In this document: positions 33,472 through 42,427 of the stretch, in pieces
How positions within the stretch are numbered: position 1 is the stretch's first letter
Layout: the number at the start of each line of letters is the position of its first letter
From: Willaertia magna
Lineage: Eukaryota; Heterolobosea; Eutetramitea; Acrasida; Naegleriidae
Direction of reading: 5' to 3'
Assembly: GCA_902984215.1 (NCBI GenBank)
Contig: CADWAF010001919.1
Span: forward strand, 1 to 44,691
Length of the DNA: 44,691 nucleotides
Made by a program: the position numbers and the translations under genes
Notes under the pieces: generated by a model
Database searches by the model: none
The model's input: the letters and a program-made list of their open reading frames with translations, nothing else
Told to the model about the DNA's origin: nothing

Positions 33472-35528
33472 ATGAAACCAGCGAATTTCACCAAAACAAA
33501 AAGAAAAAAAATGAAGAATTGGCGTCCTTTAGCATTTGGCCTTTCAACTAGTTTACTTTTCTTTTTAATCACTTTACCTACAATCGGAATAAGTATATTT
33601 TATGCAATAACGTCTACATTAGAAGGTACTTGGACAAAGACAAAGTATGTTTATTTAAATTTTTAAATCTTATTAATTGAATTGTAGTTCATTTACTGCT
33701 TTTTGGAATAATTTATTAATTGGTTTAATTTCTATAATATTTCTATTAGATATTTTTTCTGACATTATTTTACAAAAAATTTTTAAAAAACATTGTAAAC
33801 GATTTTTTATTGTTCCTCCAAAAGTAAGTTTTAAAAACTTTACAAAACAAATTTTTACAACAACATACTGTAAAATAGTTATTTTTATTAAATAGATTAA
33901 TACTATCCCTTATTTGTATTCTTATAGGTATATCACCACTTATTTGTTATGCATTTATCATTACAACAGAATATGTAGCTGGTATATGGTCTATATTATG
34001 GTTTCTTTTAGGGTTATTATATTTTACAATAAATATCTTAAAATATAAAATGATACAATTCTCAACAAGTTCAGAAAGTATTTATTATTATGATAAATTC
34101 TTAAGACCAACTGATAATAATCTACAAAGAAAATTAGTTTCACAAAACGATGAAGATGAAAACGATGACGACGAAGATGATGAAATGAGTGAAGTAGAAG
34201 GTGGAAGTAAGTTATTAAGAAGGGAAAGTAGTAAAAGAAATAATTATTATAAATTAAGTAGTGGCAGCAACGGTCGTTCTATAAATAGATATTTTAAACC
34301 AAATCGTTATTGTATGGTGAATGCTTGTTGTAAAGTTTGTTATTTAATTTGTTTTGTAATTATAATTTTAATTATGGGACTTTATATTTTACAATCAATT
34401 AGTTTTGCAATGGATAAAGTTGAACCAATTGGAAAATTAGTTAGTGTAAAAGGAAAGGATAATGTTAATTATAAATTACATATTGATTGTAGAGGTGAAT
34501 TTAAAGAAAATATTCCAATTATAGTTATTGTAAGTAATTATTTTTTAAATTTTACAATTTTAAAATGTTTTTTATAAAAAGGATTCTGGATTAGCTATTG
34601 CTAGTAGTAGTGTATATTGGAAAGAAATACTTAATACAATTTCACAAACCAATAGAATTTGTGCTTATGATAGAGCTGGTTATGGTTTTAGTGAATCTGG
34701 ATATATGCCAAGAACAAGTTTACAAATCGTTGAAGATTTAAATCAATTATTACAAAATTCAAATATTACACAAAATATTATATTGTAAGTATTAATTATT
34801 TAATTTTTAAATAACATGTAAAAAGAATTGGACATTCTTTTGGAGGATTAAATGTACGTTTATTTGCTAGTTTATATAAAGAGAAAGTTAAAGGATTATT
34901 ATTAGTTGATCCTTCACATGAAGATCAATTTATTGATTTTAGAAATGCCACTGGTCAACCAATTGATAAAGCATCAATAGATGCAGCCTTAGCAGCAGCT
35001 AATTTACCTTTAAATATTAATAGAATAACAACACCAATCAGTTCTTATAGAATGGCAATCTTTATGAATCAAGAACAATTATTAAATCCATACAACCAAC
35101 AATTAACGGAAAGTGATTTAAAGAAAGTTAGATTTGCAATGGGTTCTAATGCTTACACAAATACAATGTATTCAGAAGGAAGTAATTTTAACACAATTAG
35201 CTCAGATCAAGTGAGAAATGCACGTGGTAATGGATTTGGTGATATTCCATTAGTTTTATTAACTGCAGGTGTAGGTATTAATGGAACTTGTAAAGAAATG
35301 CATATGAAAGATGATTCTAAGGATTGTGAAGAACATTTAAAGTATTTAAAACAAAATGCAGAGGTTATTTATTCTGAATCAAAAGATGTTTTATCTCTTT
35401 CAAATAGATCTTATTGGAATATAGTTTGGGGTTCAGGACACAATATAGCGATTGACAGGCCTGATGTTGTCATTGAGGAGATTTATAAATTGTTAGAGAT
35501 TGTTGAGAAAGATTTAAATAATATTTAA
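33472..35528 (+). CDS. Multi-pass membrane alpha/beta-hydrolase (five exons)
   Basis: Exons 33472-33644, 33688-33823, 33879-34529, 34582-34784 and 34826-35528 join in frame across four introns of 41-55 bases to give 621 residues. The N-terminal third has about five hydrophobic segments (for example LAFGLSTSLLFFLITLPTI, LLIGLISIIFLLDI, LILSLICILIGISPLI, IWSILWFLLGLLYF and YLICFVIIILIMGLYIL), with an acidic cytosolic or luminal loop before the last. The C-terminal half is an alpha/beta-hydrolase fold: YDRAGYGFS (about 349-357), nucleophile elbow GHSFGG with Ser392, VDPSHED and a candidate catalytic His593 in GSGHN. The acid residue was not fixed. A lipid or peptide ester substrate is plausible, as in ABHD-type proteins, but unproven. 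A second ATG (33511) could also serve as start. Confidence 0.8.
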
Positions 35529-35590
35529 TTTAAATGCCTAAGTTTGTACAAATAATTACACAAATAATTTACAATAATTTATTTACAAAA

Positions 35591-36862
35591 TTAATTCTTT
35601 TTCTTATAAGTTTTTGGTTTCTTATGATGTTTTTTTTGACTCTTCTTCTTGTGTTTCTTTTCTTTCTTTTCCTTCTTGCCTTCTGGCTTCTTATTTTCCT
35701 TCTTTTCTGGTTCATAAGGTGAACAAACCTTTTGTTTCTTTACACAAACTGTCTTGTCAGCATACTTTTGACAAACTGGAACACCGCCTTGGAATTCATA
35801 TTTAGCACAAACTTGTTGTCCCTTTTCATCTTTTTCAATACATTTCTTAGTGTGCTTATGTTTAACGCATCTCTTTGGTAAAGTCTTTTGTTCAGAACAG
35901 AAACTAACTGTCTTATAATCAGCACAATATTTAATTGTCTTTTTCTTTAAACAACATTTGACAGTCTTAAAGTTATCACAATTCTTCTTTGCACTCCATT
36001 TAACGCAATACTTAACTCTTTCTCTCTTCTTACAAAAATCATTTGCTGGAGCATAAGTATCAGGTGGAACGTAGCCGTCAACTTGTTTCTTAGCTGGTTG
36101 AGCACATACCTTTTTATATTCTTTAACTTTACAGAATTTAACGTTTGCATAACTATCACATTCTAATTTCTTATTGTATTCAACACAAATATCGTTACAC
36201 TTTTCTTTACAAACCTTTCTGTACATTGTAACACCTTTAGTGTTATCAGTTGGATTCTTTAAATTAATTGGAGTATGTACTTGATAATCACATTCTAATT
36301 TACATTTCTTTTCATATTTAGAACAATTTCTTGTTACCTTATAATGTTTACAACGTTGTTTAGAAGTACAATCTAATTTTGGAACATTAGCATAAGCGTC
36401 ACATTTTACATAAGTATCAGCTTGATTAAATTCTTTACAAACATCTCTATAAGCCCATGCAGAACAATATCCATTACTTCCTTCATGAGCACAAACCTTT
36501 TTATCTTCATACTTTTCACAAACTGCAATACTCTTATATTTTGAACAAATTTGTTTCTCTCCATGAGCAACACAAATGTTGTTTGGTCCTTTATATTTTA
36601 CACAAGATGATTCTTTCTTGTATTTAGTACATTTACCTTTACCAATAGTTTTATATTGAGTACAAACTCTCTTTGCTCCTGTCCATTGATAATCAGTACA
36701 TTGTCCCTTAACTGATTTGTACTTTAAACATTTATCAAAACAATATTTGTCTGGTTGTTTTCCGTAGTTGTCAACTGTTGGTTTTTTTGGAGTGGCACTG
36801 TTGGCAAATATTAATTGTACAGAAATTGCCAACACTAAACACAGAATGATTAGTGTTTTCAT
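35591..36862 (-). CDS. Secreted Cys/Lys/Tyr-rich repeat protein
   Basis: A protein of 423 residues starting at the ATG at 36862, which opens a clear signal peptide (MKTLIILCLVLAISVQLIFA); the frame is open further upstream without the signal. The mature part has about 37 Cys, spaced mostly 7-12 residues apart, in loose repeats of the type C-x-K-Y-K-x(3-6)-C (for example CTQYKTIGKGKCTKYKKESSC, CAKYEFQGGVPVCQKYADKTVC). The last 40 residues are almost all Lys, Glu and His. The pattern suggests a disulphide-rich extracellular or cyst-wall matrix protein, with Tyr available for crosslinking, but no named family was recognised. The gene is convergent with the hydrolase, with 62 bases between stops. 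Cys, Lys and Tyr content is far above that of its neighbours. Confidence 0.75.
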   Translation of the reverse strand: MKTLIILCLVLAISVQLIFANSATPKKPTVDNYGKQPDKYCFDKCLKYKSVKGQCTDYQWTGAKRVCTQYKTIGKGKCTKYKKESSCVKYKGPNNICVAHGEKQICSKYKSIAVCEKYEDKKVCAHEGSNGYCSAWAYRDVCKEFNQADTYVKCDAYANVPKLDCTSKQRCKHYKVTRNCSKYEKKCKLECDYQVHTPINLKNPTDNTKGVTMYRKVCKEKCNDICVEYNKKLECDSYANVKFCKVKEYKKVCAQPAKKQVDGYVPPDTYAPANDFCKKRERVKYCVKWSAKKNCDNFKTVKCCLKKKTIKYCADYKTVSFCSEQKTLPKRCVKHKHTKKCIEKDEKGQQVCAKYEFQGGVPVCQKYADKTVCVKKQKVCSPYEPEKKENKKPEGKKEKKEKKHKKKSQKKHHKKPKTYKKKN

Positions 36863-37325
36863 TGTAAATGTTTTTTCTTTTTTGAATTTCTTTGTATTTT
36901 GTCTTCGGTGCTTTTTATACAAAAAATATTGTAAATTGTGATGTAATAACTTGTCACCTTTCTTGTCTTAATAAGAAATTGTTACCATTGAGAACAATTG
37001 TTTAAATAGTAACTCTAATTGAAATGTTAGAAAAATCGATTATAATTGTTTACAAAATGATTTTTGGATTTTTACGTTTATAGTACGTTAAATTTTTAAA
37101 GAAAGTTTTACTGGAAAATAAATAAATTAAATTTTACAAATAATTAAAGGTACTTTTCTTTAAAGAAATTTATTAAAACTTTTCTTTGTTCATATTGATC
37201 AAACTACTTTTATTTTCTTACAAAAATTAAAAAATTCTTTAAATCTCCTTTTGGGTAACAATTAATACAGAAGAATATTATGTTTAAAATCCAACTAAAT
37301 TTTGTACGTTTATAAAACTTTCAGA
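36863..37325. other. Upstream region of the Cys-rich gene, no gene seen
   Basis: This AT-rich spacer contains the promoter side of the minus-strand Cys-rich gene and the 3' flank of the tRNA. A run of four T on the minus strand (AAAA at 37314-37317) is a likely RNA polymerase III terminator for the tRNA. No open frame or other RNA was identified. Confidence 0.5.
37314..37317 (-). terminator. Pol III terminator after tRNA-Lys
   Basis: On the minus strand, four T residues lie eight bases past the discriminator base of tRNA-Lys. Runs of at least four T are the usual RNA polymerase III stop signal in eukaryotes. Confidence 0.6.
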
Positions 37326-37398
37326 CGCCTTCCGTGGGGCTCGAACCCACGACCGTTGGGTTAAAAGCCCAACGCTCTACCGACTGAGCTAGGGAGGC
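37326..37398 (-). tRNA. tRNA-Lys (anticodon UUU)
   Basis: A 73-base cloverleaf on the minus strand: acceptor GCCTCCC with GGAAGGC, D arm GCTCAGTCGGTAGAGC, anticodon arm TTGGG-CTTTTAA-CCCAA with anticodon TTT, a five-base variable loop CGGTC and T arm GTGGG-TTCGAGC-CCCAC; the discriminator is G. Internal A box (TAGCTCAGTCGG) and B box (GGTTCGAGCC) promoters are intact and there is no intron. CCA is not encoded. The acceptor stem has one C-A mismatch at the fifth pair (C5 against A68); the other six pairs are canonical. A run of T follows as terminator. Confidence 0.95.
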
Positions 37399-37922
37399 TC
37401 GGCATATTTTGATCAGCAACTGTATTTGTGCAAATAATAGCTTGTTTAGTTTCAAAAATGGTAATTAATGAAAATTTTAATTTATGGTATTTTTTTTACT
37501 TTAAAAATTTTTTAATATATTACAAACTTTTTCATAAAAAACAAAACTAAAAAATAAAAGTTCAAAAAATTGAATCTATTTTCTAAGTTAACTTTAAAAT
37601 ATTATTTTAACGTTTTATGTTTTAAATGTATTATTTATTTAGAAAGTATATAATTTATAAAAGTATATTAAAGGTTTTAGTTTAAAATTAAAGTAGTGTT
37701 TATAATAAATGAATGATTATGACTTTTTCTTTGTATTTTTTAATTATTAATTTTACTATCTTCTGATAAAATAATTTTTAATTTAGTTTTATATTTAAAT
37801 TGATAAAATAATTGATAATAATAAATAATATTATTATTGTAATTAATGTGATATAAATAAAAAAAATTAAAAAAATGATTAATTGGAAATTAATTAATTT
37901 ATTTGATGTTTCATTAGTTATG

Positions 37923-38090
37923 TTATTGTTTAATTAATTTATAATGGATATGTTGAAAGGATAATATATTATTTAAATTTAAATCTAAATCTTTTATATC
38001 TTCTAAATTATTTATATTTAAATCATTTTTAAATAATAATTCTGTTTCATTAAATAATAACTTTGTTTTTTTTGATGAATTTGTTATTAA
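37923..38090 (-). pseudogene. Short minus-strand coding-like fragment
   Basis: A frame of 55 codons ending in TAA at 37923. The translation includes FNETELLFKNDLNINN and NLEDIKDLDLNLNNIL, acidic and leucine-rich rather than random AT noise, but no ATG heads it and no upstream acceptor site fits in frame. It could be the end of a decayed or frameshifted gene, or the last exon of a gene whose structure I could not resolve. Confidence 0.3.
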
Positions 38091-38248
38091 TTAATTATTG
38101 TTGTAATTATTTAAAAAAAGAAATACTATTTAATTAAAAGAAAATATAATGTACAATTAATTATTTTTTACTTGATTATTTATAAATTAATTAAAAAATA
38201 GATAATATTTAAATAATAAAATGGTATTTAAAAGTTAAATATTATTTT

Positions 38249-38273
38249 GGAATATTAGAATATTAGAATATTA
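38249..38273. repeat. Short tandem repeat (GAATATTA, three copies)
   Basis: Three head-to-tail copies of the octamer GAATATTA occur in the AT-rich spacer before the TPR gene. This is a small microsatellite with no evident function. Confidence 0.6.
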
Positions 38274-38683
38274 GAACAGAATTACAAAATTAATTTATTT
38301 TTGAGTAATCAAACAATAAAAATAAAACAATTAATTAAATTTTATTTTGATCAAATTAAAAAAAATATTTTTAACCTTACCTCTAAAAGGAATCGATTAA
38401 ATAAAAAAATTCAAATAAACTAAAAAAAATGATTATAAAATCTATTATAATTTAAAAGATAACAATAAAAATTTATAAAAACAGTAATTTAAATCATATA
38501 ATTACTTTTATTGTTTGAAAGTTTGAAGTATAATGTCACTTAAATTGTAAAAACAAATTCTAATTCTAAATGTTGAAAGTTTATAGTGTTTAGAAACTTC
38601 TTTTTGCACTAATCCAACTACAAAAGAAAGACTAAACAATTTTTTGCCGCTATTTTTACCTTTAAAAAAATTGAGGCTGTATA

Positions 38684-40373
38684 ATGGATGTAAAGTCAAA
38701 TAATTTCGTTAGAGTAAATTTGTTCAACAGCAATGGAGATGAAGTGGAAACATCATTCAATTCCTTGACTTATAACAAGGCTATGGATTTATTTGATAAA
38801 GGTCAAAACCTTTCCGAACAAAAGAAATACTTGGAGGCTATTAATTGTTTTACGAAATGCAGTAAGTATAAATTTATTGGAAAAACAACTAATAACCTGC
38901 ATAGTATTTCTTAAACCAAATAATGTTCAGTTCTATATTGAAAGAGCAAAAACTTATACTGAGATACATGACTATAAATCTGCAATTGTAAATTATAAAA
39001 AAGTTTTAGCTATAGATCCAAAAAACAAAATTGTAAAGAATTATCTTTCCGATATTTATCATATGACTGTATGTTTTATGTAATTTATTTAACCTTACAT
39101 CAATTTAGGGATTGGTTTTTTATAGAGATGGAATTTTTTCTAAGGCTTTAACACATTTTACAAAAGCTTTTGAATATAATACCACAAACGCTACTTTATT
39201 ATTACATAGGGCTACTGTATGGATAGCGTTGAAAAACTATAAAGAAGCTTTGAGAGATTTATTAATTTGTGAACAAAGTTGTGAGCCTTATGTCTATGTA
39301 ATAAGATGTCAAATATACTTATGTACACCCTTATTTGATGTAAGTTAATTATTGTTTTTGGTATAATTAATTGTAAAAAGCTTGAAAAAGCAAAAAACGA
39401 ACTTCAAATAGCATCAAGGTATCCTGAAGTACCTGTTGTGCAAAAATTGATTAAGCAATTCGATCAAGTACTCCTTCAAGAAAAGATAAAGGTTAATAAT
39501 TTAATTGAATTTAAACTTCATCAAGACGCACTTCATGTCCTAAATGTTTTAATTGATATGAGCCCGTTAGATATAGATTTTTATTTACTAAGGTCTAAAT
39601 GTTTTAGATTGAACTCTAACTTTCCTTTAGCGGTCAAAGATTTAATGAAAGCTATAACTCTTTCAGGAGGTTCTCATGAGCAAGCAGAAAAAGAGCTGTC
39701 AATTACTTTTTTTGAAATTGCTGAATCGTGTTTAAAAGAGAACAATCATAACGAAGCATTAAGGTACTACAGACAAGCAATAAAGTGGAAAAAGAATGTA
39801 CAATACTATATAAGAAGAGGAGATTGTTATCACGCAGTGAAAAAACATGAAAAAGCTTTGAAAAATTATAAAACTGCTTTAGAATTGTCACCAAATAACG
39901 AAACAATTAAAAAGAGACTAGCAATTCTCTATAATGAATGGGGAAGAATTTTATTCGACAAAGAACAATTAGGGTTAGCTGAACATGAATTTACTAGATC
40001 TATTGAAATATTTCCATTTGCTAAGGTTTATCATAACAGAGCAAAAACGAGATTTAAATTACAAAACTATCATGAAGGTTTGAAAGACTTGGCAATGAGT
40101 TATTACATTGACAAAAATAATGAATCAAAAGAATTACTCTCTCGGATGGCCCCTCAACTTTTAGGAGACAAACCTTTGGTAGAGTATTTAGAAAACGGTG
40201 GATATATAAGTCAGAAACAAGAGAGATATGAAAATATAACTCGTTCATCGTCACAGTTGGAATATAATAGAAATGATACCTCCCCTGTTTTAGAACCAAG
40301 AAGTAACACTGCAGTTGAAAAACAACTAACTAGACTTCCGTCGATTAATTCCAAAGTAACCTTAAAAGAATAG
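38684..40373 (+). CDS. Tetratricopeptide-repeat protein (four exons)
   Basis: Exons 38684-38861, 38905-39068, 39109-39339 and 39381-40373 join in frame across three introns of only 40-43 bases to give 521 residues. Successive TPR units are visible: AMDLFDKGQNLSEQKKYLEAINCFTKC, then FYIERAKTYTEIHDYKSAI with VLAIDPKN, ALTHFTKAFEYNTTNATLL, DFYLLRSKCFRLNSNFPLA, YYIRRGDCYHAVKKHEKAL with ALELSPNN, and AEHEFTRSIEIFPFAKVYH. The repeats fill most of the protein; the last 70 residues are polar and disordered. TPR arrays act as protein-binding scaffolds, for example in co-chaperones, but no DnaJ or other second domain is present to tell the partner. No signal peptide or membrane segment is visible. Confidence 0.82.
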
Positions 40374-40478
40374 CTAAGGGAGTTTTAAAAATATTGTCAC
40401 AAATTTAACTTAATCCCATCTAGCAAAAACAATTTAACTTAAGCATTTCAAAAAGAAGAAATAATCACCAATACAAGA

Positions 40479-40793
40479 ATGATAAAAAAGAAGCAAACTA
40501 ATGAAAAGATTCAGGATTTGGTGCACTACAACCCAGAAAATGATCCAAATAACACCTTGACACCCGAAGAAATAGCACAAGACCGTTTCAAAGTTGTAGA
40601 GTTGACCAGATTGGCAAAAATAGCAGATGTTTTAGAACAACGAATTAATGAAAACACTTTAAATGACGATGAAAAAAAGCAAAGTTTCTCAAATCTAATG
40701 CGGGAAATGAGGGAGGATGTAGAGTTTTTAGATACAATTGGAAGTAAGGAAGAAAACACACAAAGAAATACTTTAGAAAAGAATGAATGGTAG
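40479..40793 (+). CDS. Small charged protein of unknown function
   Basis: A protein of 104 residues starting MIKKKQTNEKIQDLVHYN, largely helical and charged, with a possible short coiled coil (VVELTRLAKIADVLEQRINE and FSNLMREMREDVEFLDTIG). The ATG lies about 105 bases past the TPR stop and the stop is 131 bases before the cathepsin C start, with the same orientation. No family was recognised, and no signal peptide, metal-binding or catalytic motif is seen. Its well-mixed composition, unlike the AT-only frames of the deserts, supports a real gene. Confidence 0.65.
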   Translation: MIKKKQTNEKIQDLVHYNPENDPNNTLTPEEIAQDRFKVVELTRLAKIADVLEQRINENTLNDDEKKQSFSNLMREMREDVEFLDTIGSKEENTQRNTLEKNEW

Positions 40794-40924
40794 TGTTTTA
40801 ATAAACAGATTTTATCTTCTACCTCGTTCAAGTTTTTGATTGAGAGGAGTTTTTTCAACTCCGAGAGATGATAAATGTTTTGTAAAATCCATTCCTCGAA
40901 AAAAACAGTCAACAAAAAAAAATA

Positions 40925-42427
40925 ATGAAAACTGTTTTATTAGCCCTCTTCTTGGGTCTCTTATCTACGTTTGTTTTAAGTGATTTGCCAAATCACTGCC
41001 TTTTTGAGCAAGTTGCTGGCACTTGGACTTTCTATAGAACTCCAAAAGTTTTTGATAAAAGTGTTGGTACCGGAGCATGTGCAATAACTCAAAGTAATTT
41101 ACCATCTACTCAATTAGATACTATACAACTCAGATTAGCAATGCCAGACAAAGCAGTCTTATTAAAGAATGGACAACAAGTTCACTCAGGTTTCTGGACT
41201 TTAATTTATGATGAAGGTATGGAAATCCATATTGACGGAACTAAATACTTTGCATTCTTCAACTACACTGAATCTAGAGATAGTTCCGGTAAAATTGTTT
41301 ATACAAGTCATTGCGACCAAACCTTCATTGGTTGGTTCCATGATGATGTTGTTGGAGCAAAAGATTGGGGATGCTTTAAGGGATATAGAACTCAAAAGAC
41401 CGAACCAGTACAACTCACCTCTACTCATCAAGAACATGCAAAGAAGCCTTTTAAGACTGATAAGAAGTTTATCAAGGCTATTAACAAGGCTCAAAAGTTA
41501 TGGAAGGCAACTAACTATGATTTCTTTGAAGGTAAATCCTTAGAAGAAGTTAGAAGATTAACTGGTGGTAAATCTCATAACTTGAATAGAATGAATAATT
41601 TAAATAAGCAAAAGAGAGTTTTACAAGCATCAGCTCAATCCTCAGAATTTGTTAGTATTTTCAATCCAAAGTTAAAGAAGAGAGAACAAGTTAAGGCAGC
41701 TGATTTACGTGCAAAATTACCAAAGGAATTCTCATGGACTAATGTTAATGGTAAGAACTATGTTGTTCCAGTTAGAGATCAAGGTGGTTGTGGTTCATGT
41801 TATGCATTCTCCAGTTCCGATATGATTGGTTCAAGAGTTAGAATTTTATCTAATTTAACTCAAACCCCATTCTATTCACCACAAGATATTGTTGATTGTA
41901 GTTATTATTCACAAGGATGTGAAGGTGGTTTCCAATATTTAGTTTCTAAATATTCTCAAGATTTTGGTTTAGCATTAGAACAATGTGATCCATATAAGGG
42001 AAGAGATCAACATGTCTGTACCAATATTTGTCCAGCAAATACTAAGCGTATGTTTGTTTCCGATTACTATTATGTTGGTGGTTTCTATGGAGCAACTACA
42101 GAATTAAACATGATGCACGAAATTGCCACAAATGGTCCAGTTGTAATTGGTTTTTATATCTATAATGATTTCATGCATTATAAATCTGGTATTTACAAGC
42201 ATGTTTCAACAGATAATGAATTTGGAAAGGATTTCCCAAATAACTGGGAACCATTATCTCATGCAGTTTTGGTTGTTGGTTGGGGAGAAGAAAATGGAAC
42301 ACCTTATTGGTTAATTAAGAATTCTTGGTCTGAAAGCTGGGGAGAAAAAGGTTACTTTAGAATTTTAAGAGGTGCTGATGAATGTGGTGTTGAAAGTGAT
42401 GTTGTTGGTGCACTCCCAATTGTATAA
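40925..42427 (+). CDS. CTSC: Cathepsin C / dipeptidyl peptidase I (papain family C1A)
   Basis: A single-exon lysosomal cysteine protease precursor of 500 residues that removes dipeptides from protein N-termini. It has a signal peptide (MKTVLLALFLGLLSTFVLS), then the exclusion domain (about 20-145: DLPNHCLFEQVAGTWTFY, the block that turns a papain-like fold into a dipeptidyl peptidase), a propeptide region and the mature enzyme from about 265 (LPKEFSWTNVNG). Catalytic residues are visible: oxyanion Gln in RDQGGCGSCYAF, Cys292, His446 in LSHAVLVVGWG and Asn466 in IKNSWSESWG. A CEGG motif (CSYYSQGCEGGF) and paired Cys are as in the family. The length fits cathepsin C (about 460-500). In a phagotroph it would digest food in endolysosomes. 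The ATG follows a run of A. Confidence 0.95.
   Translation: MKTVLLALFLGLLSTFVLSDLPNHCLFEQVAGTWTFYRTPKVFDKSVGTGACAITQSNLPSTQLDTIQLRLAMPDKAVLLKNGQQVHSGFWTLIYDEGMEIHIDGTKYFAFFNYTESRDSSGKIVYTSHCDQTFIGWFHDDVVGAKDWGCFKGYRTQKTEPVQLTSTHQEHAKKPFKTDKKFIKAINKAQKLWKATNYDFFEGKSLEEVRRLTGGKSHNLNRMNNLNKQKRVLQASAQSSEFVSIFNPKLKKREQVKAADLRAKLPKEFSWTNVNGKNYVVPVRDQGGCGSCYAFSSSDMIGSRVRILSNLTQTPFYSPQDIVDCSYYSQGCEGGFQYLVSKYSQDFGLALEQCDPYKGRDQHVCTNICPANTKRMFVSDYYYVGGFYGATTELNMMHEIATNGPVVIGFYIYNDFMHYKSGIYKHVSTDNEFGKDFPNNWEPLSHAVLVVGWGEENGTPYWLIKNSWSESWGEKGYFRILRGADECGVESDVVGALPIV

Larger units (their letters stand above)
37399..38683. other. AT-rich intergenic stretch with a short coding-like frame
   Basis: Almost 1.3 kb of AT-rich DNA between tRNA-Lys and the TPR gene. 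A minus-strand frame at 37923-38090 reads like protein and is listed separately. A short tandem repeat of GAATATTA lies at about 38249-38273. A splice-donor-like AGGTAAGG is present on the minus strand near 38384, which leaves open an unannotated multi-exon minus-strand gene, but no coherent structure could be built. Confidence 0.4.

Noticed and set aside
35534..35805. Plus-strand hydrophobic frames opposite the end of the Cys-rich gene
   Set aside because: They are the antisense of the Lys-rich tail, which reads as Phe/Leu; no independent support.
41201..41543. Alternative frames on both strands inside the cathepsin C gene
   Set aside because: Shadows of a highly conserved protease gene.
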